The position numbers were made by a program, and so were the translations under genes. The notes beneath the pieces were generated by a model, which saw only the letters and a list, made by a program, of their open reading frames with translations, was not told the DNA's origin and did no database searches. Of a DNA stretch of 64,000 nt, positions 34,706 to 47,900 are shown piece after piece. Origin of the DNA: Litsea cubeba (taxonomy: Eukaryota; Streptophyta; Magnoliopsida; Laurales; Lauraceae); NCBI GenBank assembly GCA_012931725.1, contig CM022945.1, forward strand, positions 17,435,382 to 17,499,381, in the 5' to 3' direction. How positions within the stretch are numbered: position 1 is the stretch's first letter; each line of letters starts with the position of its first letter.

Positions 34706-37700
34706 TATTATATAATGGTATTTTCCTTTTCACCTAATTCTACATGGCACATAGGGTTAGATATTTCAATGACATTCATTCTCTAGAACCTTTCATAAAC
34801 AAAAGTGACCAAAACTAATTCGATGAAAATGATTTGACCATTGGACCACTGTTACATAAACATCTTTTTATAAACAGTAGCTTAGATGATCAGGTGGGCT
34901 TGGCAAGTTGATTTCAAGATCTTTATCACTTCAAATTCACACATACATAAGGTTTTGACTTTTGATCTCTACAATTCCTACCTTTAATTACGAGGAGTTC
35001 TGCTTTGTGGAGGGTGTGGATAAAAATCTTGCTTGGCCTCTATAGTTACTTTTCGTGTAAAAACCCTTCTATGAAAATTGCTAGGGATTTGGATGAAAAA
35101 CCGCTACAACTTCTGATGATACAACCAAAGGGATGGGTTGTTGGTTTAACTGACCTTACTAAAATCAAGAGAGTTACAGAGTTATATGAAAAAAAATGAA
35201 GTTGATTTACAAAGACCGAAAATTGATGAATGAAATAATGAATACCGACCTAAATAATCATTTTGAAGAGTTTTATCCAAATCCGTGAGGGGGAGGATAT
35301 AAAGTTCATAATTGGGCTTTTTGATAATTTAAATGTAATTTAAAGATGCAGCAATAACGTAGGAATGGTGGATACACCTTCCTCATCCACTCAATGCGTT
35401 TAAAACTCTTTTATTTTCTTTCCCTTTCAGCTTTCACTAATTCCTCCTTTTTCAATTTGGTGGTTGAGAACTCCATGTATAACAATAGCTGCCCTCTCCA
35501 ACGTTTCACCAACCTTTTTCTTTCCAGTGATTTTGTTTCTATTTCACCTTTTTACACCTCAATACGAAATGTAAATAGAAGTTAGGCAGGACCATAGGAA
35601 AAATAATCTCCTGTAATATATTTTTTTGCGGAAATTAAAAAAAAGAAGAAGAAATACGTTCCCAAACACATTTTCGACGGTTTTTGGATTTCATAATAAA
35701 TTTTTTTATAATGATTATTATGGTGTAGGTATCCTAAGGTATTTGATCCAACATGACGAATTTCCTTGGTGAGGCCGCTCAACTTTGAATACAAAACATG
35801 GGAAGCAAACTCTTCTTGGAGGATTATGATGCAGGTGCATATCTGGACAGTGTGCCAAAAATAGGTCTTAGCTTTGATATCAGGTGAAGACCGGGCCATC
35901 TTATGGTCATCTATTGTCGGTCATTAGATGGTCACATCATTTGACAGGTTAAAGCATCAGCTCCTTCAAATTTAAGGTAGACATGCCACCTTGGATATTT
36001 GGTATGTAATGAAACTCCAACAAGCATGTAAAAAAATGATATGACATTTAACATGTTGGAGTTCAATGTTAAATTTTACATATGGGAAGGGGAGATGTCA
36101 AATCTTTTTTTAGATTATTTTATTTTACAATGGATCATTGAAAATGGATTGGGTAGTCACTTTTTGGAGAGTAGGAACATCTCCATTGAAATTTAATGGC
36201 TTATGTGGCATTGATCGTACATTGATGCAGATCCACTGCAACAGATAATGCTCTACATTTAGAGCGGCCAGGGCCATGCATGCTCTATTAAGGATGGGAG
36301 GTGCGGGGGATTTTGTTTCCAGGAGGCAGGTGATTAGATAATTAAGTTTGAGCATGGGAGTGTATATCATTCCAGAAATTCAAGAGGCTCAAGTAGGAAT
36401 GTTAACGCTCAAACTAAATTTCCCTTTCTTGATTGGGGTACATCAACTTTCACTTTACAAGAGATAGCTCCATTGTAAGAGGTGAAAAAAAAAACATTAA
36501 TAAAAATTATAAATAATTTATTTTATTTTATATTCGAGATTTAAATGAGATTTAGGGCTCACTTGCCTGATTGGTATTGATTCTTTTTATTTAAATCTTA
36601 CTAAAAGTAAGTTTCAACAAGGTCAGTGAAAGATATAAGATGTAATTAATATAGATGAAAATCTCATTGTCTTAAAAATTGATCTACTAGGATAACAACT
36701 ATGTAATCATTTTTTAAGGAGGCGGCTTTTTTCCCCAAAGGTATGACTGTTGGATGGCTAAATACAAATTTTCAACTTTATTCCTTTTTTCAGTCCATTT
36801 TTTATGGGAGAGGATTGCTTAGAGTTTTCTAGGAATTCAATTTTTAGTATACAACTGGCTGTTAGAATTGGAATTGAAAGTGCCATTTCCACCTTTGCAT
36901 ATGAAAATTTGTCAATTTGTCAAGTATCATCTAAATCCTGTTAATATTAAATTTACTTTTTTCTTGGGCTTTAACATTATGGCTATTGAAGGAGGATTCA
37001 AGAGACAAAAATACCCAAGAAGGAGGATTCAAGAGACAAAAATACCCAAAATTTAAACATGTGTGGTTGACACAAAATTACAGATCAATCAAAGCCAGAG
37101 AGGTACAGACTGGTTTTCTTTTCCGAGTCATATGTGCAAAACCAGTCTTCACCATGTGGATGATGCTTGCACGCTTGGTAAATTCTCCTATAAGGCACTT
37201 CTTTTTATAAATAAAGTAGGAGTTAGATATGAAAACAATTGGTCAATTACTCAGTTGATTCTAAATTAATTGTCCTTTAAGTCTTCGTTTCTAAAGTCTT
37301 TTATGTTTAGCGGGGGACATGGGGCACATGGGGCACATGGGGGCAATCATCCCATCAACGCGAGATTGACCATGTGGTCCACCCATTGAATGGCTGATTC
37401 ATTCATTTGATTAATTGACTATGGACTTGGGGTCCAGAATTTAAGGCTCTATTTTGATTTTCCCAAACAAAAAACAATGAGGAGAGGAAAAGCTAGATTG
37501 ATGAGCCTGAGTCGACGCATGTCATAGCGTAAACATGGCATTAAGTGGGCCATACCACATGCAGGCGGGTTTTTGGTTTAGTTATCTATCAATAAACCCG
37601 ATTATTCGGACTTTCCTGCCTATAACTCTCAAGTGATGGCTACTTGTGCACAGTTCATCAGTTTCGGTTCCACCTAATTCTACTATATTAAGCAGAGAGG

Positions 37701-40480
37701 TTTTGAGATTAGATTATGACCATCAATTGTAATTTTGAATATTTTCAATTTTCTCTATAGTTATTTTATACAAACTACCTTTGAAAACACCACTCAGTTG
37801 CTCACATCTCCTCTTACTTTCACACTTTTAAAATTTTTGCATACTTCCATTTCTATCCATAACTTCATCATTCCATTTCTTCTTTCAGCATGGTGACATT
37901 TTCTTTATTTATTTTTTTCTATGATTTATGACTATTTTTTATAATACATAAATGTCGATCATACCTATGCTGAGCATGAGTTATTATGCTAGTATATATT
38001 ATCATCAGTCATGTGTTGGCATTTAGCCAAGGAATCGAGATTATATGAGGGTTTTGTCTGCGGTGACCCGACGGACTATGATAGGTTCACTCACCGTCAC
38101 CATGAACTAAAGCCTCAAAGGATCCGGACTCGTATCCAAGTCCCACTCAACTCAATTGACATTTGGGCCCACGGTTCAATTGATCATGGTTAAAATATAT
38201 CATAATTTTAAAACAAAATACTATAATCACATTTATTGTCATCAATCTCATAGTTCATACAAATTTTATCTTATTTTTCTAGGGGCTAGGAAAGACTCGC
38301 GCCCATATTCTTTGATTTGGATGAAATTTAATTGAGCCCTGCTAACCCATGGATCGATCCATGAGTTAGTCCATGTAGACTTTTTGAATTTAATTTACTT
38401 TCATACTAAATGCACTAAAGTGGCATGGTGCTGATATGGTGTCAATTGCATTTCCTTCATGTAGTCCAGCATCAGGGTGAGACCCATTTCAATAAAATTA
38501 AAATCCGAGAATATATCACGTGAGGACATGAGATTCATCTTGAACAATCAAAATTATCTATACGTGAGCCCCACGATGAAGTTTCCATTACGGAGATCTG
38601 GACTTATTTTGTTGCATCCGTCTCGTGGAGCCAGCTAGAATAGCAGTTTATAAACCATTTTTAATATCGGGGTTTAGGTACCAAAATCCCCATAAAAATA
38701 TGGAAATGAAAAGCAGGTTCTAACACTAGGGAATAGGGTTTGAAAGTAACGGTTGGTGGCATGAATGTCACGCTTTACATTCATTTAATCAATAAATGAA
38801 TGTTATTAATTAGAAGAAGATTTAATTAAAGATATGGTGGCCATTTTTATACCACCTAACTTTTTTGTGTGGTTACAACCATTTCCTCTGATTGTCTATT
38901 TCAAGGTTCACACTCTTGTCCCCATAAAGTCATTAATTCATGAAGCATCATGACAACCATTTAGATGGTTATGATCTGAGCAAACTATACTACTAAATGA
39001 GAATAATTACCAACTTCGCAGTGAAATCTATACACACAAACCTCTAATTGAAGGTGGGGGAAAAAATTGGAGCTTGAAAATGTTGGATTTGTATCGAGTC
39101 TTGTGATTAAATACGGATCTAAATATCGCTATTATATAGAGTGATAGTCACAGTTGGATTGAACCAAAATAAGATATAACTAGTTCTTGTTTGGTTTAAT
39201 CACACCTAGTGAAATAATATAATTGAATGGGGAATGTCACTTCTGGGCCTATAACGTGCCCATTAATTGTTATCACAACGCATAGATTGAAATCCAAGAC
39301 TTTGTATAAGCAGGCCACGAATATATAGGTAGGAGTTGGACACAAGATTTTCCTACGAAAGATATGTGTAGGTGTTATAAGCATTTCAGGCTTAAAAGCG
39401 ATCTTTGAAAGGTTTGGTAGGGTAATTCCTTTTCATTATAAAATGGCAATAGTCTACCTAGTATGGTCTATGGTGTATGGTATTTTACGGAAGGATCAGG
39501 TTAGATAATATATATATATATGAAAAATAGTTAAGTGAGAATTATTATATGAAAATCTTTTTGTGGGACCCAACTAACAACCCATCCAAATCTAGCAACC
39601 AATAGGGAATCCTCTAATAGTCACTAAGTTCAATGATTGACACACATCCGAATGGACTGAACCGTTGGATTGATGATTGAATATTTATTTGAATATGAAG
39701 CAATTAAACTTAGTGGGTTACGGATGAAGCGGTTAGAAGCATGGGTATGGGGTAAAACTTGATACTTGTGGTGGTCTCACATGAATCTTTCCATCCCCCA
39801 TGGTCACATCCCCAAATGGGGCTCACAATTGGGCCCCACAAAAATGTTCTCACATAATATGTAAGAACATTACCCACTTGAATATTACCCATATATATAT
39901 GTTTTAAATACATCCCTCATTGTGGAGTTCACTTGGATGCAAAGCAACCAAGGGTATCACAAGTTGACAGATTTAGAGGTAGATCATGGGAGGGCCTATT
40001 ATTAGTGTGATTATATGATCCTAACATTTAATTTCAAGGCCTCAATGTTATTATACATATCATGCTGACTCATTGTGATAAAATCTTATAGTAAGTAATG
40101 ACTAGATTAGTGTCAAAGTCTGAGGGCAAGCCTCACAGAACTCAAAAAAGGCTAACACACTAAATTCATCAACAGGGACCATCTCTGATATCAAAACAGT
40201 TCAAATATAATCTTCCTCAGTTTGGTTATATATTAACTAAGTCTGACCACACCTTCATATTGATAATGCAATATTCCCACTCTGAATAAATCCGATTGTG
40301 AAAATATCTTGATATTACTGAAGATTTTCATGTATTTAACAATAGCAAGAAAGTCATATTCAACACAGGCCCCAATTTATGTATTTATCCAACTGTACTC
40401 AGGTTGTTCTCTAGGCCTGGCCTTTTGGTAAAAGTGTCCGCGCAGTGTGGTGGCCAATGGTTTTCTTTTTCTCAATCAAA
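34706..40480. other. Intergenic sequence, no gene seen
   Basis: About 5.8 kb without a supported exon. Open frames are short and AT-rich. A weak inverted repeat (GAGAA, then TTTTTGTGGG) spans roughly 39536-39860 and could be an old MITE. Small GGGGCACAT tandem words occur at 37318-37343. Confidence 0.5.
36988..37049. repeat. 31-bp perfect tandem duplication
   Basis: GAAGGAGGATTCAAGAGACA is followed by AAAATACCCAA, and the unit repeats exactly at 37019. No function is apparent. Confidence 0.9.
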
Positions 40481-40605
40481 GGAAATAAAAACCTGTGAAG
40501 AGTCGCATTTTCCATGTATCATGGGCATTTACGTCAATTCCTGAAATTTTGAACCATATACAGTCATCAACAGGCACAAGGAGGAGAGAAACAGAGAGCC
40601 TCCTC

Positions 40606-40920
40606 AAACGCTCTCTCTCTATCTCTCTCTGTCATTTCTCGCTCTCTCTCTCTCTCTGTCATTTCTTCTCTGAAACGCGAAAGCGTGACTTCTTTTTCCG
40701 CGTATTGCGTTTCCTTTCCACTCTTCTCTGTCTTCCTTTCCCGAGAATCTTCCGCATCTCCACTTTCACTAGCATAGCACCTGCGTCCGGCTCTGCCTCT
40801 ATTGATGTTTACAGTCAAATAGCAGACTGGCACCTTTTTCTAGCGCTACAAACAGAGAGAGAGAAAGAAAGAAAGAGAGAGGAAAAGAGAGGTGTTTTGT
40901 GTGTGTGTGTGTGTGAGAGA
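40606..40920 (+). promoter_or_regulatory. CT-rich and GA/GT-rich leader of the NAT gene
   Basis: (CT)n tracts at 40608-40660 are followed about 200 bp later by (GA)n and GAAA repeats at 40853-40890 and (GT)n at 40898-40914, ending 10 bp before the ATG at 40930. CT-rich leaders near the start site are common in plant genes. Here the CT and GA tracts are complementary and could pair in the transcript. The open frame across this region (40495-40923) is low-complexity and judged non-coding. Confidence 0.5.
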
Positions 40921-40929
40921 TAACAGGGA

Positions 40930-41909
40930 ATGGCAGCGCCAAAGCAAGACGAATTGCATCCTCATCCGGTGAAGGAACAGCTGCCTGGGGTTGAGTTCTG
41001 CATCACCAGCCCTCCTCCATGGCGTACGTCTCCTCACTACAATTCCATTCCATCCCCTCCCCTCCCCCAGCGCACTTTAGCATCCCTCTCTCTCTCTCTC
41101 TCCTTTTGTTTCCGTTTCTTCAGCTTGAGACTTTAATGTCTCTTTACGTTTCCATCTGATTCTAAGCCATTTTCAGCCGTTGATAAAACCTTCATCGTTG
41201 TCTTCTTCTTTGATCGTTTATCTTCTCAGCTTTAATAGATACATGTCTTTCATCACCATCTTCTTCTTCTTTCTTCTGCTCTTTTTGCTGCGTTTTCATT
41301 AAATGAAATCTCAAAGCGTCTTTTGCTGTGTTTTATCGGAATTGAATACAAGTTTTGCTACATTTAGCTTTCGCTTGGATGTTTTAAACGATTTTATGTT
41401 ATTGAGCAGATCTCTTGAGCATTTCCTGTTTCCATCACTGATTTTTTTTTTCCTTTTGTGTTCATTTCATCCTATTCTGATATTGAATTGAAGTTTCCTC
41501 TTTAATCCATCTACTGCCATTCAGTTTCTGTAGTCCTCTATTTTGTAGAAAATTGAAGAATTGATTTCTTATTTTGAATCGATTATTCGATTTATATCTT
41601 TGTGTTTCAACTTTCAAGAATTGATTTCTAGATTTACTGTGTGTGTATATCTTTGAGGTGGGTTATTGTTGGTGTTGGATGTGAGCTGAAATTTGTTATT
41701 TTATTTATACTCTCAGTAGTTTTTCAACCTAGTCATATGGGTGGTTTACCAAACCCAGAAGCAGATGCTGAATATTTTATTATTCCATGAATATTACAAG
41801 CTTGTCCTTCATGTTTATTTTTTATGCCTTTCGCTTTTGGGATGATGGCCTCTGTGACATCACTATCTTGAAATATTGCACAGTATAGACAATGTTAGCG
41901 CCCCACCCC

Positions 41910-41943
<34 letters not shown>

Positions 41944-44900
41944 AAGATGGGTCAAGATGATCTCATCAATTTTTACAAATATATTTTTTCTCAATCAGAG
42001 GAATGATTGCTGATTTTGGTTTCTATTTAATGTCTGTAGTGTATGGAAGGAATGATTCCTGTTTTTAATCAATTCTATAATTCTATGGGCTGTATGTCAT
42101 GGATTTTGGCATTATTTCAATAAGTAGAAGTGCTTTTGTCTTTTGGGAACTTCTAATCATTGAAGGAATACTGACTTTTCCTATGTATTTGATTATAATT
42201 ACATTGCAGCGGAAGCCGTCCTTTTGGGTTTCCAACACTATATTGTGATGCTTGGAACTACTGTTCTAATTCCCTCCATCCTTGTCCCTCAAATGGGAGG
42301 CGGCAACGTAAGGATTTGTACCTTGACAGTTTCCTTTGATTTGGAGTTTGGACTGTCTTTTGATGGAAGGTGGAATATTGTAAGGGTTTTGTCATCCAGA
42401 AAATATTGCAGTGTTATGACCATAGCCCATAGCATGGTGGAAGGTGCTCAATGGCACAAGCATAATAGCACTACATAATAACACCTTGACAGTTTCCTTT
42501 GATTTGGACTACTTTTCGATGTCACCATTCTGAAAAATAAAAGAAATACAAATGCAGTGTTATTATGTCAATCCAATTTGAAGCACCTGGTGGAAACAAT
42601 TTTAGGTGATGTTGCTGCATCTTTTTCATGCCTGAGGATGCATGCCATAAGTACAATATCAAAATAATGTAATGTTAATGTCTTATACTGCATATTCCAA
42701 TGTAGTTTTAGATTTATACAAACTCCAAACTGTTATCTACGGTTATTAGTAGTAACTAGTAAATGAATTAAAATGATGTTTCCCCATTTGTAGGACGAGA
42801 AAGCTAAAGTAATTCAAACCTTGCTCTTTGTCTCTGGATTGAACACCTTGCTTCAGTCCTACTTTGGTACACGGCTTCCTACAGTTATTGGAGGTTCATT
42901 TACATTCATCGTTCCAACAGTTTCTATAATCCTTTCAAACAAATACAACAATGTTTCAGACCCCCATCAGGTAATCTTTGCTGGATTGTAGCGTTTTCCC
43001 ATTTTTAGTTTTCATTCAGTTGTTTGGGAGTTTTAAAAGCATTACTTAATTACCTTTTGCCATGTGATATTAGAGGTTCCTACAAACCATGAGAGGAATA
43101 CAGGGGGCTCTAATTGCTGCTTCAAGTTTCCAGATAATTATTGGATTTAGCGGACTTTGGAGAAATGTGGTAAGGTGGGTTTCCAATTGGATCAAGGAGG
43201 TTATGCTTATGAAGTAAATCAAGCCATGTAACTTGTTGAAATTTTAGAGCAGAATTTTAAATTTTTGTTTTTTGTTTTCTGGTTAGGTTTATGAGCCCAC
43301 TTTCTGCTGTTCCCATTATAACTCTAGCTGGACTTGGACTTTATCAGCATGGGTTCCCAGGGGTGAGAATTCAAAACATAATTTTTTTTTTGTTTGGTCA
43401 GAATGATTTTAAATATGGGGCATGATCTATTTGTCAATTTTTTTTTTTTAAATTCACTTCTGTGTTGTTTTGTGAACTTTAGTTTTCAGTGTTATCATGT
43501 CCCTCAATTGATTTTATTGCTGCATTGAGATGCTTTTAGGACTTGATGAATTAGTTGATTTATTCAGTGGTGGTTGTTTCTGATGGTGTCCATAGGTGGC
43601 AAAATGCATTGAAATTGGACTTCCTCAAATTGTTCTATTGATACTCTTTTCTCTGGTAAGTGGTATGTTTGGACTTTGTTTTACCACTGTTAACCCTTAT
43701 TCCATGGATTAAAATAGTATCTGATGCATAGCTAGAACTTTGGATGGGTGGCATGATAAACGTGCCATCCCGATGTGTTTCCATATTTTAGTATGCCATA
43801 TCTGTCCTAAGAACTTAATAATATTTATGTTCATTTCTATTTCTCACGTCTTTTTTTACATCTTCTCCAAATCCGTATCTAGTTCATAAGAATGCCGTGA
43901 CAAGGCAGTAATGACTCAAAAACGTCCTAAAAAAAGAAGTGTCTGTACTGTATCACTTGACACATTCAATACTGTAGTGACCATGACATGTTACATTCCA
44001 GCACTGAAATTTTAATCGTTGCTCCAATGCATTCTTCTTGTTGCTCCTGGAATTAGGTAATCATTTTTTTAATGTTTTCTCCTTTTCTTCCCCTTCTCCT
44101 AAACAATATCTGCATGCTGAATTATGAGAATGGCTGGGATTTGGAGGTCACTTTTGGGAATTATGGTTGACTGAAAATTAACTCATTTGGAAGGTCAACG
44201 CTATACCTTTAAGTGCCCGAAAATTTAATGGTTCTATAGATGCTGGATTTCGGTGATTCAATCCAATCGTGAATTCCTTCCGTCACTCCAATTGGAATCA
44301 AATTGGAAATATTTTGATTCAAGGGGGATAGGTATTATTGAAGGACTGGATTCATCATAGGTAGGCCCACAAAATTATCCTAACTAGATCCTAATTGAGA
44401 GGGTCCTACAACTACAACACCATTTGTCATGTATATAACAGTGCTATCTTTAGTGGGATCATAGTAATTTTGCATTCTATTGAAAAATACATGAATATTT
44501 GCATTTCTATGGAAAATGATATAAAATGGAGTCAAACAAAATAACTTGGAAAAGGCCCATCCATGATCAAATTTTGACATTTTAAATATTTTTCCAAATA
44601 TACTTTCCAGAAAACTACATCATATTTGTTAATTGGTCTCGACTTATCTTATCGCTTTTACAGTCTTGTATTTAAAAAATCAAATTCACTTCCTAAACCC
44701 TGGTATTCAATGGTGGAACCAGGAAATTTTCAAAAAATTATACCCCACCCCTTGCGGGGTATATACAAGAAAGTTCATTTTTAATCACCAAGGTGATATG
44801 ACAGAGAGAAGAAAGAAACAAAGATCCTAATAATTTCTCTTATTAATGCATGCTTATATCACATTTCTCTACTGCTTTCTCAATGAAGTGTTTCCTCTAG

Positions 44901-47900
44901 AATGCATTGTTGCAAAAAATTGTCAAGGTCTGTTTTAGAAGTTAAGAAATGTATCCAATTTTTTGACCTTTGTGTAAACCATGTTGAGTAATTTTCAATT
45001 TTCTAGTCTATTGTGACTATACTTCTCCCCAACTTTTTATCAAAGCTGAGCTGTTCCTATTTCCTCTGCCATCATTTTTTTTTTCAGCATAATCTTGTTA
45101 CTTTGTCATGAATTCATCGCTCACCCTTCCTTTCCTTATGATGATAATTGTGGCTAATCTACGCCTTTGCAGTATGGTCCACAATTGTTAGAAGGGAGGA
45201 GAGCACTTTTTGATCGGTCATCTGTGATTATTTCAATTGCAATTGTATGGGTTTATGCATATATTTTGACTCTGGGTGGAGCATATAAGACTAGGCCTCC
45301 ATTGACTCAATTCCATTGTCGCACTGATCGGGCTGGGCTCATAGGTGCTTCTCCTTGGTAAGCACATCCACTTTTTGGCTCAACCAGATATTTGTTGAAT
45401 GCTTAATCTTGGTATTGCATCCACGTTGTCGCAGTCTTTCTCTTTGGTTTCTTGCAAATGGAATCTCCACCTTAAGACTACTTCATCAAATTACTTGGAT
45501 GTTATTTTGATAAAATAAATTGAATTTGGATACTCCTGAAATATAGTCCTTTCATATAACCTATAGAGAAAATCATGAACTACATGGATTCAGAATAAAT
45601 TTTGCTGTGGAGATTTTCTCTTCTAAAGCAATGCACGAACAGCTCCTGTTGGGTGAAATGTTGTTTCACCATGCTATGTGAAACTGTAATCGGCAAACAA
45701 TTGAAAAAAGAAAAAAAACAATTTAGGTTCTTTTGGTGCTTGGTGAACAAGAATTTTTTTTTAACTTGTAAAAAGATTAGCTAAATTCTATTTGTTATCT
45801 CTACACAAAAAAGAAGAAAAAAAGGTAAAGAAAAAAAAGCTGTTTGGTTTTCTAAGGTCTGAATAGAAAAGTTTCCTTGTACACGATGGCCCTCTATTAT
45901 TGTTGGCATTCTATGCTAGAAGAAATATTCATCTGTGAAGAAAATTACTGTGGGGCCCACCTTCGATTAGATATTAGTGCTATCTGCTGACTCTAATCAA
46001 CTATTTGGGGCCCCCATAGTTTGAATATATAAGTGACTATATAACCATTAAACTTTAGGGCCCTTAAATAGATGATTATTGTCATCATACCATTCTGATG
46101 CTTTTAGGTACATCTGTTCTACATTAACAGCTTCCAATCCTACCTAAACCTTGTGATTGGCCTGCATTAAGGTGGGCCAGAAAAGGATTCACAACTTTGA
46201 GATTTGCAGAGGTTCCCGACCAAATTTTCCTCTCTGTATTATATTATATATTGTCCTTCTCACTTCGTTTCATAATGTGAACAGGATAAGGGTTCCATAT
46301 CCATTTCAATGGGGTGGTCCCACCTTTGATGCTGGAGAATCTTTTGCTATGATGGCTGCTTCATTTGCTGCTCTCATTGAGGTTTGCTCTATCTTTTCAC
46401 TTGATCTTGCTAATTTAGTATGGTGATTCTGAATATTGTTCTATTTCTTGGTTCCCTACAATGGTGTTGTCTAGAAGAGAAACAACTTAACTTTGCTACC
46501 TGAATCTTACTTATCAACAATCTAATTTATATCTGTTATGGTCTATCTGTTTTCTGAATAACTTTCATTCTCTATTGGATACTGCATTTCTATTTCCAAG
46601 ATTAAAGAGTCAACAATAATTGTAGTACTGTCAAAGCGTAGCGTTTTCTGAATATTGTTTTATTTTCTCGTGATTTTTTATACTCTTATTGGCAATTGTA
46701 TGACACCAAAATTGGTCTTCCAGAATGTATTACCGTAAAAATTTGGTTGTTTTCTTTTCTGAAATATTGACATCTTGATTGTCTTGCTCAACGAATGTTA
46801 CATTACATATGCAATTAAATATAAAACAGATTGATTTTAAAAGCTAGCAAAAAGTAAGATCACTTCAATTTAGTTTTGAGCTAAAATTCAGAAGTCCAAA
46901 AAATGGATGGGCCTTTCTGAAAGAGTAGGGCTCTGCTGCATTTTAATAGCACCAAGGTTTTGGTCCTCTGTTTTGAACTGAGGTACATCATAACTGTTTG
47001 GGTGTCCTGTGAAGTTAGTGTAAAATATATATATGGGGCTTTCTGAAAGAGTAGGGCTCTGCTGCATTATAATATCGTCAACGTTTTGGTCTTCTGTTTA
47101 GATGCGAGGTATATCATAATTGTTTGGGTGTCCTGAGAAGTTGGTATAAGGCCTGAAACTGCTGCATTTTCTTGACTGGGGCTTGTTTTTGTTGGTCCTT
47201 GGGCTTTCCTAGATACATATATGCATGCCTAAAGGCCTGACATATTTAACAGAAAGGGATATTGTTTTCGCAAATGGAGTGGGCCAGGCCTATCTTTTAG
47301 GCTTATGGGTGGTTCTAGCTTGAATGTTAAGCTCCATGACTAAACAGGGTGGACGTGGACAACTTCATCCAGGTCTGACCTGCCACTCGATGAGCCTTAT
47401 GTAAGTGGGATCAATTTCTAGCCCAAATTGAGAGGTGACACAAAAAGCCCGTCTAATGTGGTTTCCATGTCCCTCTTTGTAAAATCAATTAGCATCTTTT
47501 TTAAGAAGAATAACATGTCACTGGTGATGAGAGAAAGGAAATACTAGAGGAAAGGAATTGGCCAATGAATTGGCTGCCGTTCAAATTCAATGTGCTTGCC
47601 CACTCCTTATAGATTTGTGTCCCACTGTATTTGGTAAGTATCTTACAAGCATTATGTCCTTGATTGGGGTGATTTCCCTTAAATTGGGATCTCATCCTAA
47701 TCTTACATATACGCTATATTTCAATATCTCAGTCTTACAGAAATAATGGTCCCCCACTGCAGTTATGGTGGTCCTGGTCCCACATTAGTAACCACTAACG
47801 AGGAATTTGTAGACAATATCACTGATAGAACTTTCAAATAGTGCAAATTTCTTCCTTTCTTCCTTCCTTCCTTTTTTTGAATGGTGAGTTAGTGAAAATT

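Noticed and set aside
39480..39910. Possible old MITE with GAGAA and TTTTTGTGGG inverted words
   Set aside because: Pairing is short and broken and no target duplication was seen.
40495..40923. Open frame of 142 codons ahead of the NAT gene
   Set aside because: It is made of CT, GA and GT repeats in the probable leader and has no homology that I recognise.
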